This document shows, in pieces, positions 51,117-60,341 of a stretch of 64,000 nucleotides of DNA. A model generated the notes under the pieces. The model ran no database searches. It was not told where the DNA came from and saw only the letters and a program-made list of their open reading frames with translations. The DNA comes from Oscillospiraceae bacterium (lineage in GTDB: Bacteria > Bacillota > Clostridia > Oscillospirales > Oscillospiraceae), in contig JAFWDU010000013.1 of NCBI GenBank assembly GCA_017516005.1, positions 1 through 64,000 on the forward strand. The letters are read 5' to 3'. Positions within the stretch are counted from its first letter, which is position 1. Every line of letters begins with the position of its first letter. Both the position numbers and the translations under genes were made by a program.

Positions 51117-52444
51117 TTTCCTGCCTCCTCTCCGACAATCTGGGCAGTCAGAGCACACAGATTGTCTATTTCAGCTTTGGAGTTCATTTCCGTTGCACAC
51201 CAGAGTATGGCGCCGTCCACGGGAAGACCGCCTAGGATGCCATGCTCGGCAAGACGGGCGTTCAGCTTTTCGGGGGCAATAGGGCAGTGCATAAGGAATT
51301 CATGGAAGAAGGGTTTTTCCTCTACCAGTGAGAATCCGGCAATCTCAGACAGCTTCTGAGCCAGATAATGCGCATGAGAAGCGGAGTTCATGGCTGCTTT
51401 GCGAAGACCGCCGGGACCCATGGCCGCGAGATACACGGACGCAGTCATGGCACAAAGTGCTTCGTTTGAGCAGATATTGGAGGAGGCTTTCTCCCGGCGA
51501 ATATGCTGCTCTCTGGCCTGGAGCGTCAGAACGAAGCAGCGGCGGCCCTGTGCGTCGGTTGTCTGACCCACAATCCGCCCGGGAAGCTTCCGCATCATTT
51601 CCTTGGATGCTGCCATAAAGCCGAGATAAGGACCGCCGAAACCCATGGGCAGGCCAAGAGGCTGACCCTCACCGCAGGCGATGTCAACGCCGTATTCACC
51701 GGGAGTTTTCAGCAGACCGAGAGAGATGGGATTGACGCCCAGGGCAACCTTTGCGCCTGCCTCATGGGCAAGAGAAACAATCGTTTCCACGTCTTCCAGA
51801 ATGCCGTAGAAATTCGGACTCTGGACATAGACACTGGCAGTCTGTGCGTCGAGAGCTGCCTTCAGTGCGTTCAGATCTGTAGCATGTGCGTCATCAGGGA
51901 GGAGTACACATTCAGCGCCTCTGGACTCACAGTAAGTTCGAATGACTGCGATGACATCCGGATGGGCGGCGGATGAGACAATCACTTTCTTCTTCCGGCG
52001 TCCGTCCACATTCATCAGAACAGCTTCCGCGGCAGCGGTAGCACCGTCGTATACAGAAGCGTTGGAAACGTCCATGCCAGTGAGCTCACAGATCTGGGTC
52101 TGATACTCAAAGATGGACTGAAGCACGCCCTGGCTGATTTCCGCCTGGTACGGCGTGTAGGCGGTAAGAAACTCTTCCTTGGATGTAATGGTCTTTACAA
52201 TGGCGGGAATGAAGTGGCGGTATGCGCCGGCTCCGCGGAAGACACTGCGGAAGACCGTGTTCTTTTCCGACAGGGCTGTAACACGCTGGGAGACTTCCAG
52301 TTCGGACATGCCTTCCGGCAGATTCAGTCCATGAATGCGGACAGCATCCGGAACCATGGCATACAGATCTTCGGGAGACTGCAAGCCGATTGCATGGAGC
52401 ATATCCAGCCGCTCATCCCGGGTAGAGGGAAGATAGTTGCTCAT
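51113..52444 (-). CDS. gcvPA: Glycine dehydrogenase (decarboxylating) subunit 1
   Basis: 443 residues. [13 protein letters not shown] at the N-terminus, [13 protein letters not shown] and [14 protein letters not shown] are typical of the GcvPA half. Works with GcvPB. Starts seven bases after the gcvH stop. Confidence 0.97.
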   Translation of the reverse strand: MSNYLPSTRDERLDMLHAIGLQSPEDLYAMVPDAVRIHGLNLPEGMSELEVSQRVTALSEKNTVFRSVFRGAGAYRHFIPAIVKTITSKEEFLTAYTPYQAEISQGVLQSIFEYQTQICELTGMDVSNASVYDGATAAAEAVLMNVDGRRKKKVIVSSAAHPDVIAVIRTYCESRGAECVLLPDDAHATDLNALKAALDAQTASVYVQSPNFYGILEDVETIVSLAHEAGAKVALGVNPISLGLLKTPGEYGVDIACGEGQPLGLPMGFGGPYLGFMAASKEMMRKLPGRIVGQTTDAQGRRCFVLTLQAREQHIRREKASSNICSNEALCAMTASVYLAAMGPGGLRKAAMNSASHAHYLAQKLSEIAGFSLVEEKPFFHEFLMHCPIAPEKLNARLAEHGILGGLPVDGAILWCATEMNSKAEIDNLCALTAQIVGEEAGK

Positions 52445-52450
52445 GGATAA

Positions 52451-52828
52451 TTACTCCTCTTCACAAAAATCGGAATATTCGGCAGCGTCGAGAAGATTCT
52501 CGGTATCAGTCACATCGGAAATGCGGATGAACCATGCGTCATAAGGCGCTTCATTGATCATTTCGGGCTTGTCCATGAGTTCCTCATTGATCTCTGCAAC
52601 AACGCCGCTGACAGGGGAGATTACTTCGGCCACAGCCTTGACAGACTCCACGTCCGCAAAGGATTCGCCGGCGACAACCTCGTCGCCAACCTCGGGAAGA
52701 TTGACAAATACGATATCGCCCAGCTCGGACTGTGCAAAGTCCGTCAGACCGACCACAGACAGGCCGTCTTCCTCTTTTACCCATTCGTGGGTTTTCGTAT
52801 ACCGCAGGTTCTCAGGAATCATACTCAT
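52451..52828 (-). CDS. gcvH: Glycine cleavage system H protein
   Basis: 125 residues. The lipoylated Lys64 lies in [11 protein letters not shown]. It shuttles intermediates among the P, T and L proteins. GGAGGAAA precedes the ATG. Confidence 0.97.
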   Translation of the reverse strand: MSMIPENLRYTKTHEWVKEEDGLSVVGLTDFAQSELGDIVFVNLPEVGDEVVAGESFADVESVKAVAEVISPVSGVVAEINEELMDKPEMINEAPYDAWFIRISDVTDTENLLDAAEYSDFCEEE

Positions 52829-52864
52829 TATAATTTTCCTCCAATCATGTTTGTATCAAAAAAC

Positions 52865-53953
52865 TTATTTTGAACGTTTATAAAAGACATAAGGAATGAC
52901 GCGGCAGGCAACGCGGCGGCCGCGGACATCTGCTTCCAACTCCGTGCCAGGAGCCGCGAATTCGCGTTCCACAAGTGCCATAGCAACGGGCTTTCCGAGA
53001 TATGGGCAATGCGTACCGGAAGTGCTGGCGCCGATCTCGCGGTCTCCGGAGAAGAGAGGCTGATGCTCCCGAACGATGCCGCGGCCGGTGATTTCCAGTC
53101 CTACGCGGATCCGCTTGGGTTCTCCGGCAGCAAGCAGCGCGTCTCTGCCGATGAATTCGGGTTTGTCCAGCTTGACACCGAAACCGAGATCCGCTTCCAG
53201 CGGAGTGATATCTTCGTCCATCTCATGGCCGTAAAGAGGCATGCCAGCTTCCAGACGCAGCGTGTCGCGGGCTCCGAGGCCGCAGGGAATCAGGCCATAG
53301 GGTTCTCCGGTTTTCCGAAGCAGACGCCAGAGCTTCTCTGCATTTTCGTTGGCGGTGAAGATCTCATAACCCAGTTCACCAGTATAGCCGGTGCGGGAGA
53401 TCATGCAGTTCATGCCGTCAATGTCCGCAGACTGGACAGCGGTGTAATATCCCTTGGGGATGCTTTCAGGAGGAAGAAGCTGTGCGAGAATCTCAGGTGC
53501 TTTAGGGCCCTGCAGTGCGATTTCCGCTACGTTATCAGACAGATCTTCCGCTTTGGTGCCGGGGAGGAGATTGGCAAGAATGTGTGCATAGTCTTTGTCA
53601 CGATTGGATGCGTTGACAACGGCAAGATAGCATTCCTCGCCGAACTTGTAGACAATCAGATCATCCACACAGCCGCCGTGCTCATTGCACATGACGGTAT
53701 AGCGGACCTTCCCGACAGGCATATCGGTAAAACGATTGGTCATAATGTGGTGCAGGGAGTCAAGCGCGGTTTTTCCGGTGAAGAGTATTTCGCCCATGTG
53801 TGAGACATCGAACAGGCCACAGGCCTGTCGGACAGCCATATGCTCCGCAATTACACCGGTGCCGTACTGGACCGGAAGAAGATAACCGGCAAACGGGACG
53901 ATTTTTCCGCCTTCCTCCACATGAATGTCATAGAGCGGTGTTTTCTTTTCCAA
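52865..53953 (-). CDS. gcvT: Glycine cleavage system T protein (aminomethyltransferase)
   Basis: 362 residues, passing the one-carbon unit from GcvH to tetrahydrofolate. GLFDVSHMGEI, RDTLRLEAGMPLYGHE and GGCVDDLIVYK are family motifs. The start codon is TTG at 53953 with GGAGGAAA upstream; the nearby ATG is out of frame. First gene of the operon, behind the riboswitch terminator. Confidence 0.97.
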   Translation of the reverse strand: MEKKTPLYDIHVEEGGKIVPFAGYLLPVQYGTGVIAEHMAVRQACGLFDVSHMGEILFTGKTALDSLHHIMTNRFTDMPVGKVRYTVMCNEHGGCVDDLIVYKFGEECYLAVVNASNRDKDYAHILANLLPGTKAEDLSDNVAEIALQGPKAPEILAQLLPPESIPKGYYTAVQSADIDGMNCMISRTGYTGELGYEIFTANENAEKLWRLLRKTGEPYGLIPCGLGARDTLRLEAGMPLYGHEMDEDITPLEADLGFGVKLDKPEFIGRDALLAAGEPKRIRVGLEITGRGIVREHQPLFSGDREIGASTSGTHCPYLGKPVAMALVEREFAAPGTELEADVRGRRVACRVIPYVFYKRSK

Positions 53954-53983
53954 TTCATTTCCTCCTTAATAATAGATGCAAAA

Positions 53984-54019
53984 CAGGGGCACAAAACATC
54001 TGATTGTTTTGTGCCCCTG
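53984..54019 (-). terminator. Glycine riboswitch expression platform (terminator)
   Basis: A 15-bp perfect stem, CAGGGGCACAAAACA (53984-53998) with 54005-54019, followed on the minus strand by TTTT, between the second aptamer and the gcvT ribosome site. Confidence 0.88.
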
Positions 54020-54224
54020 TGCTGAACCTGAAAGATTCCCTGCGGTTCTCTCATGGAACTGGAATTCCGGAACTGCAGTTTGCTTCTTCGGTGCGCGATT
54101 GCGCTCTCCAGAGTTTCGTCAGAAGCCGGTCCTTTTGCCTGAGAGTGATTGCAGCCCCTTCGGCGCCGCCCGTTTCCAGCGTCAGCGGTCTCTCCCGACT
54201 TCGTCATCCGAATCTTCAATTGTC
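54020..54224 (-). promoter_or_regulatory. Tandem glycine riboswitch
   Basis: Two aptamers in series on the minus strand. The first has GGGAGAGACCGC, GCCGAAGGGGCTGCAA and CTCTCAGGCAAAAGGACCG; the second has CTCTGGAGAGCGC, GCACCGAAGAAGCAAAC and TCTTTCAGGT. These are the conserved glycine-binding blocks, with the usual short linker. Glycine should prevent the terminator and switch on the cleavage genes. Confidence 0.95.
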
Positions 54225-54230
54225 AACATC

Positions 54231-54260
54231 AGTATACATTGCGCTGAGGGCGCATGTCAA
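54231..54260 (-). promoter_or_regulatory. Sigma-A promoter of the glycine cleavage operon
   Basis: TTGACA (54260-54255), 18-base spacer, TATACT (54236-54231). Confidence 0.75.
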
Positions 54261-54416
54261 CTGATTAATCCGGCAGATTCGGAGGGAAAAAGCATGCGAT
54301 TTTCAGCATTTTCCCGAAAATCTTTTTCCTACGGAAATGCTTTGAATTGGGTGTTGAAAACGGCAGAAGGAAACATTACTGATATATAAAAGGCGTATTT
54401 TATAACACCGTGCCGG

Positions 54417-55175
54417 TCATACGGAAAGGTCCATTTCAAGGCCGACCGGGCAGTGATCGGAGCCGAAGATATCCGAATGAATGGTCGTTGAAAGGATCTG
54501 ATCTCTGAGACGACTGGAGGCGACAAAATAGTCGATGCGCCAGCCGACATCCCGCTCCCGGGCACGCATCCGATAGCTCCACCAGGAATAGGCAACCTGG
54601 TCCGGGTGCTGATCTCGGAAAGAATCCAGAAAACCGGCAGCAAGAAGCTCCGTGAATTTACCCCGCTCTTCATCGGAAAATCCAGGATTTCCATGATTCG
54701 TTGCGGGATTCTTCAGATCAATTTCCTCATGTGCCACGTTGAGATCGCCGCATGCGATAACTGGCTTCGTACGATCCAGATCCTGCAGATAATTCCGGAA
54801 GGCGTCTTCCCACTGTATGCGGAAATCAAGACGCTTGAGACCGTCCTGCGCATTTGGCGTATAGCATGTTACAAGATAAAATGCCGGATACTCCAGCGTG
54901 ATCAGCCTTCCTTCATGGTCCAGTTCCTCAACGCCGATCCCGTAACGGACGTTTAAAGGTGCGTGCTTTGTGAAAATGGCGGTTCCGGAATAGCCCTTCT
55001 TTTCTGCACTGTTCCAGAACTGTTCATAGCCAGGCAGCTCCAGACTGATCTGGTCCGGCTGAAGCTTGGTCTCCTGCAGACAGAAAAAATCCGCATCCGC
55101 CTGATTGAAGAAATCAAGAAATCCTTTCTGCAAACAGGCGCGAAGCCCGTTGACATTCCATGAGACAAAACGCAA
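54417..55175 (-). CDS. exoA: Exodeoxyribonuclease III (AP endonuclease)
   Basis: 252 residues. ISWNVNGLRA-type N-terminus (here VSWNVNGLRACLQKG), FCLQETKL with the metal-binding Glu, ACGDLNVAHEEIDL, and FGSDHCPVGLE with the catalytic Asp-His. Cuts DNA at abasic sites. The start is TTG at 55175 with GGAGGGA upstream. Confidence 0.95.
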   Translation of the reverse strand: MRFVSWNVNGLRACLQKGFLDFFNQADADFFCLQETKLQPDQISLELPGYEQFWNSAEKKGYSGTAIFTKHAPLNVRYGIGVEELDHEGRLITLEYPAFYLVTCYTPNAQDGLKRLDFRIQWEDAFRNYLQDLDRTKPVIACGDLNVAHEEIDLKNPATNHGNPGFSDEERGKFTELLAAGFLDSFRDQHPDQVAYSWWSYRMRARERDVGWRIDYFVASSRLRDQILSTTIHSDIFGSDHCPVGLEMDLSV

Positions 55176-55203
55176 ATAAATCCCTCCGCGTTGTTTTTTG
55201 TAT

Positions 55204-55232
55204 ATTGTACCAGTCTGACGGGGTGTTGTAAA
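55204..55232 (-). promoter_or_regulatory. Sigma-A promoter of exoA
   Basis: TTTACA (55232-55227), 17-base spacer, TACAAT (55209-55204). Its -35 overlaps the -35 of the divergent murT promoter. Confidence 0.75.
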
Positions 55233-55254
55233 GTTCGGCGGTTTCTGCTATAAT
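55226..55254 (+). promoter_or_regulatory. Sigma-A promoter of murT-gatD, predicted leaderless
   Basis: TTGTAA (55226-55231), 17-base spacer, TATAAT (55249-55254). The expected start falls at about 55261-55262, on the murT ATG. Confidence 0.72.
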
Positions 55255-55261
55255 GCCGAAC

Positions 55262-56638
55262 ATGATGAAATTACGTGTATTTTGTGCACTGCTTGCCTGC
55301 AGGGCAGCCCGTCTCGGACTGCGTCTGCTTGGCCGCGGAGGCACCGATTTCCCCGGCAGAGTTGCTCTGAAACTCTGCCCGAATCTGCTTGGAATTCTGG
55401 CAAAGAACGTGACAACAGTGATTGTCACGGGCACCAACGGCAAGACCACGACATCCCGCATGATTGAGCAGGCTCTTGCTGATTCTGGAATCTCTTACTT
55501 TGCCAACAAGTCCGGCGCAAACCTGCTGTCTGGCGTGACTGCTGAATTCGCCATGCATTCGACGCTGTTCGGTCGCTGCCGCTATGATTATGCGCTTATT
55601 GAGTCCGACGAAGCAGCGTTCAAGGCGATTTCCCGCTTTGTCGACGCGAAAGCAATCGTCCTTACAAACGTGTTCCGGGACCAGCTGGACCGGTATGGCG
55701 AGGTAACTCATACGCTGGATAATCTCCGCATCGGTGTGGAAAACAGCCCGAATGCGGTTCTTTGCATCAATGCGGATGATTCTCTCTGCGCGTCACTGGC
55801 AGATGAGGTATCAAATGAGATCTGCTTTTACGGGGTCAATGTTCCTGTTTATGCCGCCAGAGTCCAGGAAGTATCTGATGCGCCGTACTGCATCCGCTGC
55901 AAGCATGAGTACACCTATGACTATGTGACTTACGGCCATCTCGGCGGATACCGCTGCCCCAACTGCGGCTATTCCAGGCCATCCCCGAAGGTTGCGGTCT
56001 GTGAGGTCAGCCGGTCTGATGCTGAGTCCAGCCAGCTTCGATTCCGGCTTCCAGACGGGAAGGAACTGGATGCGCTGGTGAATCTTCCCGGCGGCTATAA
56101 TATCTACAACGCCTGCGCGTGCATGGCGGCCGGACAGGTCCTTGGACTGAATCCGGAAGTGACTGCCTTGTCCTTAAGCCGGTTTGAGTGCGGGTTCGGC
56201 CGGATGGAACAGTTTGAGATTGCCGGGAAAAAGCTCCGGATGATTCTCATCAAGAACCCCGCAGGCTGCAACCAGGTGCTGAACTTCCTCCGGAATACCA
56301 ATACCAATGTGCTGTTCACTGCGTGTCTGAACGACCGGGCGCAGGACGGCACGGACGTGTCGTGGATCTGGGATGTGGACTTTGAGCAGCTGACGGAGAT
56401 GGGAGACAGGCTGACAGCGGTCTATGTTTCCGGCGTACGCGCGGATGACATGGCTCTCCGCTTCAAATATGCGGATATTCCTGTGGAGAAAATTCATGTG
56501 TTCCGGGACAATAAGAGCCTGATTGATGCAATTCTGGCGCAGAATGAACCTGCATATATTATGCCCACTTATACGGCTATGCTGAATTTGAGAAACTATC
56601 TCAGCAAGACCTACGGGTTTAAGCAGTTCTGGGAATGA
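55262..56638 (+). CDS. murT: Lipid II isoglutaminyl synthase, MurT subunit
   Basis: 458 residues. Mur-ligase-like: ATP loop VTGTNGKTTT (residues about 55-64), a four-Cys zinc ribbon inserted in the middle domain (CIRC and CPNC), and the C-terminal DUF1727 region (MDVFEQLTEMGDR-like). Together with GatD it amidates the D-Glu of lipid II. The start is set at ATG 55262 (or 55265); no ribosome site exists upstream and the promoter -10 ends eight bases before, suggesting a leaderless message. An ATG at 55253 lies in the -10 and is rejected. Confidence 0.94.
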   Translation: MMKLRVFCALLACRAARLGLRLLGRGGTDFPGRVALKLCPNLLGILAKNVTTVIVTGTNGKTTTSRMIEQALADSGISYFANKSGANLLSGVTAEFAMHSTLFGRCRYDYALIESDEAAFKAISRFVDAKAIVLTNVFRDQLDRYGEVTHTLDNLRIGVENSPNAVLCINADDSLCASLADEVSNEICFYGVNVPVYAARVQEVSDAPYCIRCKHEYTYDYVTYGHLGGYRCPNCGYSRPSPKVAVCEVSRSDAESSQLRFRLPDGKELDALVNLPGGYNIYNACACMAAGQVLGLNPEVTALSLSRFECGFGRMEQFEIAGKKLRMILIKNPAGCNQVLNFLRNTNTNVLFTACLNDRAQDGTDVSWIWDVDFEQLTEMGDRLTAVYVSGVRADDMALRFKYADIPVEKIHVFRDNKSLIDAILAQNEPAYIMPTYTAMLNLRNYLSKTYGFKQFWE

Positions 56639-56649
56639 GGTGTGAAGAT

Positions 56650-57381
56650 ATGGAATTGAGAATCTGCCATCTTTACCCCGATGTGCTGAATCTGTACGGT
56701 GACCGCGGCAATGTCATGTGCCTGCAGCACAGACTCCGCTGGCGCGGCATGGAGGCAACGGTAACCGGCGTCAGTGTCGGACAGCCCCTGAAAGCGGATG
56801 ATTTTGACCTCTTCTTTATCGGCGGCGGACAGGATTTTGAGCAGGAAGTCCTTCTGGAGGATCTTGCCGGAGGAAAAGCGGATGAAATCCGCGCGGCAGT
56901 GGAAGACGGGAAAACCTTCCTTGCGATCTGCGGCGGCTATCAGATGCTGGGCTCGTATTATAAAACGTGGGACGGACAACAGTGCGACTTCATCGGGGCA
57001 CTGGATCTGTATACGGAAGGGGAACAGGAGCGCCTGATCGGCAATTTCATGTTCTCCTGTCCGGAACTCAACGGACTGAATGTTGTCGGCTTTGAGAATC
57101 ACTCAGGAAGAACCTATCTGGGGTCCGGTGTGAAGCCTTTGGGTACCATACTCTACGGCGGCGGAAACAACGGGCGTGATAAAACGGAAGGCGCCAGATA
57201 CAGGAACGTATTCGCAACCTATTCCCATGGATGCCTACTCCCGAAAAACCCGGAGCTGGCCGACCTGATTCTGAAGAATGCGCTGGAACGCAGATACGGA
57301 ACTGTTTCGCTGGAATCTCTGGATGATGTGCTGGAGCGGAATGCACATGATTCCATGGAGCGCCGGCTGAAACAGGCCTGA
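56650..57381 (+). CDS. gatD: Lipid II isoglutaminyl synthase, glutaminase subunit GatD
   Basis: 243 residues from ATG 56650, with GAGGTG upstream; an ATG at 56635 overlapping the murT stop is an alternative. CobB/CobQ-type glutaminase with nucleophile Cys94 (AICGGYQM) and catalytic His in ATYSHGCLL. It supplies ammonia to MurT. Confidence 0.95.
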   Translation: MELRICHLYPDVLNLYGDRGNVMCLQHRLRWRGMEATVTGVSVGQPLKADDFDLFFIGGGQDFEQEVLLEDLAGGKADEIRAAVEDGKTFLAICGGYQMLGSYYKTWDGQQCDFIGALDLYTEGEQERLIGNFMFSCPELNGLNVVGFENHSGRTYLGSGVKPLGTILYGGGNNGRDKTEGARYRNVFATYSHGCLLPKNPELADLILKNALERRYGTVSLESLDDVLERNAHDSMERRLKQA

Positions 57382-57411
57382 CTGCGGCTGCAGGGCAGAT
57401 AGAGGCGTTAT

Positions 57412-58680
57412 ATGAGAAAAGGAAAACATTATCTGAATCTTCTACGTGTGGTTACAGTTCTTCTGCTGGCTGTGATGCTGACTTGCACGGTCAGCGCGGC
57501 CAAGACATTCTCAGACGTGAAAAAGGGAGACTGGTTTGAGCCCTATGTTACGGTTCTGGCTGATGCCGGCGTGGTGTCCGGATACCCGGACGGTACTTTT
57601 CTTCCGGGAAGAACTACCACTGCCGGTGAAGCCCTGCGCCTGATTCTCGGTGCTGCAGGCGTTGGCATTCTGGAACCGGTTGATTCCCACTGGGCAAGCG
57701 GATACCTCTGGTACTGCTACCGGAACGGTTATCTTTCCCCGACTGATCTGACAGACCTGTCCGGCGGCATTTCCAGACGACTGATTGCACAGGTGACCGC
57801 CTGCGCCCTTGGCCTGGATCCAGTGCTGGATACCGCTTCTCCGTTTGCGGATACGGATGATCCTTTTGTACAGGCTCTTTACGACGTGGGTATCCTTGCG
57901 GGAAGCTTTGATCCGAAGGGACTTCGGAAATTCTACCCCTCCCAGACCATCATCCGTTCGGAGATGAGCAGCGTGATCTACCATGTGTTTGAATATGTCG
58001 AGAACCGCGCGAAAGAACCGGAAAAAGCGGAGCAGGACACGGAGGACTCCGGACTGGCGGAACGTCCGGAAAATGCGCTGTTTGGCGTCGATGTATCTTC
58101 CCATAACGGTGAGATTAACTGGCGAAAAGCAGCGGACTCCGGTGTTGAGTTCGCGATGATCCGTGTCGGATACCGGGGATATACGGAGGGAAAACTCTAT
58201 TTGGATGACCGCTTCCTTGAGAACCTGCGCGGAGCCATCAATGCAGGACTGAAAGTCGGCGTTTACTTCTTCTCCCAGGCAGTCAGCAGGGAAGAAGCAG
58301 TCGAGGAGGCGGAACTGCTGCTTGATGCGCTTGACGGCATGCCGCTTGCGCTTCCCGTTGTGTATGACTATGAACCCATGAACTATGAAAGATCCAGAAC
58401 AAAAGACCTGGATGCGGATGTCATCACTTCATGCATGAAGGCATTTTGCAGGCGTGTGGAACGGGACGGATACAGCAGCATGGTATATCTTTACAAGCAT
58501 ATGATTGACAGCTGCTACCGCCTGTCAGATCTGCAGAACGAGACACTCTGGTATGCCCGGTATAAGTCAGAGCTTGGACTGGACTATCATGTAGATATGT
58601 GGCAGTATACCAATGCCGGAGAGGTGGACGGATTCCCCGGCAGTGTGGATTTAAACTGGTATTTCGGTCCGGAAAACTGA
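57412..58680 (+). CDS. Secreted SLH - GH25 muramidase
   Basis: 422 residues. Signal peptide (about 1-29), SLH-like region (about 31-200; FSDVKKGDWFEPYVTVLADAGVVSG is the clearest unit), acidic linker, and a glycoside hydrolase family 25 domain (about 220-420). FGVDVSSHNGEINW and VYDYEPMN carry the expected catalytic Asp and Glu, and DLNWYFG ends the domain. A wall-anchored lysozyme cutting glycan strands. Thirty bases after gatD, so it is probably in the same transcript as murT-gatD. Confidence 0.92.
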   Translation: MRKGKHYLNLLRVVTVLLLAVMLTCTVSAAKTFSDVKKGDWFEPYVTVLADAGVVSGYPDGTFLPGRTTTAGEALRLILGAAGVGILEPVDSHWASGYLWYCYRNGYLSPTDLTDLSGGISRRLIAQVTACALGLDPVLDTASPFADTDDPFVQALYDVGILAGSFDPKGLRKFYPSQTIIRSEMSSVIYHVFEYVENRAKEPEKAEQDTEDSGLAERPENALFGVDVSSHNGEINWRKAADSGVEFAMIRVGYRGYTEGKLYLDDRFLENLRGAINAGLKVGVYFFSQAVSREEAVEEAELLLDALDGMPLALPVVYDYEPMNYERSRTKDLDADVITSCMKAFCRRVERDGYSSMVYLYKHMIDSCYRLSDLQNETLWYARYKSELGLDYHVDMWQYTNAGEVDGFPGSVDLNWYFGPEN

Positions 58681-58692
58681 ATCAGACAGAGA

Positions 58693-58731
58693 GAAAACCC
58701 ATCCGCATTTTTTGAGTGCGGATGGGTTTTC
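58693..58731. terminator. Bidirectional terminator between GH25 and flavoprotein genes
   Basis: GAAAACCCATCCGCA pairs perfectly with TGCGGATGGGTTTTC; T and A runs flank it for the convergent genes. Confidence 0.85.
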
Positions 58732-58742
58732 TATACTTGTTT

Positions 58743-60341
58743 TCAGGAGGAAATATCCGTACTGTTTACAGATTGAATCAATGCTTCTGCGCAGCGGAGT
58801 CCGTCAACTGCGGAGGAAACAATGCCGCCTGCATAGCCGGCACCTTCTCCGCAAGGGTAGAGCCCGAATGCCGCGGGACTCTGAAGCAGCTTGTCACGGA
58901 GAATGCGGACAGGGGAACTGGACCTGGTTTCCGGGGCAGTCATCACCGCCTCAGGCGCATCGAATCCTTTCAGTTTCCGGCCCAGAAGCGGCAGCGCCTG
59001 TTCCAGAACGGAACATACCTGTTCGGGAAGAATCTCATGCAGATCTGCTGGGACCGTTCCGGGAAGATACGTTGTTTCAACAACGGGGGAGACTGCGGGA
59101 ACGGAAAGAAAATCTCCAACCGTCTGAGCCGGCGCGCGGTATGTGCCGCCTGCAGCCAGAAAGGCACGCTGTTCAATGGAGCGCTGCCATTCCATACCGC
59201 GGAGCGGATCTTCTCCGGGAGGGAAATCGGCCGGCGTAACGGAAACCAGAAGCGCGGAATTGGCATTCTTTCCGGCTCTGCCGGAATAACTCATTCCGTT
59301 TGTCACGACACCGCCTTCCTCCGATGCGGCGGCAACGACATAGCCGCCAGGACACATACAGAAGGTATAGGCGCTCGAGCCGTCAGGCAGGTGGACGGAC
59401 AGCCGGTAGTCAGCGGGCGGGAGGTCCTTTCCTCTCGGCCTGCCGTACTGCGCAAGATCCACAGCGGACTGAAGATGCTCGATCCGGACACCGAGAGAAA
59501 ACGCTTTGGGCTCCATGGGCAGTCCGGATCTCTGGAGCATTCTGAAGCTGTCTCTGGCGGAATGTCCCAGGGCAAGGATCGCGTGACTGCAGGGAAATAG
59601 CCTTCCGGAGGCCTCAATGCCGGTAAGACGGCCTCCTTCCACATGAAGCGCATCCATTCGGGTGTCAAAGAATACCTCACCGCCGAGGGAAAGAACCTCA
59701 CTGCGGAGATTGCGCACCACGTCCCGCAGGACGTCTGTACCGACATGAGGACGGGCATCAATGCAGACATCCTGGCCTGCACCGAAAGCGGCGAACTGTT
59801 CCAAGACATATCGAATTCTGGGATCATGTGTTCCCGTGTTCAGTTTTCCGTCTGAGAAAGTTCCTGCACCGCCTTCGCCAAACTGAACGTTGCATTCCGG
59901 ATCCAGAGATCCGCCTGAGAAAAATGCCTGTACTTTCTCGCTCCGCTTTTCGATGCACGATCCGCGTTCCAGCACGATCGGGCGCAGACCCGCCCGGGCA
60001 AGCGCAAGAGATGCGAACATACCTGCCGGACCGAAACCGACTACCACGGGACGCAATGCGGGCTCATTGATGAGATCGGGAATCCGATACGGCTCCTCCG
60101 GGAGCGCCAGAGCGGCGTTGGGACAGTTCGCGCGGGCAAGTGCGGCGGATTCATTTCCCTGAACGGCAACATCAACCGTATAGATGATCCGAACATCGGG
60201 ACGCTTTCGCGCATCGATACTCCGCCTGCGCAGCGCAAAAGAGAGAATGCGGGATTCCGGGATTCGCAGCATTGCGGCCGCCGCGGATTTCAGCTTTGTT
60301 TCCTGACCGGGAGCGAGACTCAGATTGCTCAATCGGATCAT
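58743..60341 (-). CDS. FAD-dependent dehydrogenase (COG2509 type)
   Basis: 532 residues. An N-terminal domain (about 1-90) precedes the FAD loop VVGFGPAGMFASLALARAG, then GGAGTFSDGKLNTG, ILALGHSARD, and a C-terminal GEGAGYAGGIVSSAVDG FAD-closing motif, all typical of this uncharacterised flavoprotein family. Substrate unknown; homologues are annotated only as NAD/FAD-utilising dehydrogenases. Its start overlaps the preceding gene (ATGA). Confidence 0.88.
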   Translation of the reverse strand: MIRLSNLSLAPGQETKLKSAAAAMLRIPESRILSFALRRRSIDARKRPDVRIIYTVDVAVQGNESAALARANCPNAALALPEEPYRIPDLINEPALRPVVVGFGPAGMFASLALARAGLRPIVLERGSCIEKRSEKVQAFFSGGSLDPECNVQFGEGGAGTFSDGKLNTGTHDPRIRYVLEQFAAFGAGQDVCIDARPHVGTDVLRDVVRNLRSEVLSLGGEVFFDTRMDALHVEGGRLTGIEASGRLFPCSHAILALGHSARDSFRMLQRSGLPMEPKAFSLGVRIEHLQSAVDLAQYGRPRGKDLPPADYRLSVHLPDGSSAYTFCMCPGGYVVAAASEEGGVVTNGMSYSGRAGKNANSALLVSVTPADFPPGEDPLRGMEWQRSIEQRAFLAAGGTYRAPAQTVGDFLSVPAVSPVVETTYLPGTVPADLHEILPEQVCSVLEQALPLLGRKLKGFDAPEAVMTAPETRSSSPVRILRDKLLQSPAAFGLYPCGEGAGYAGGIVSSAVDGLRCAEALIQSVNSTDISS

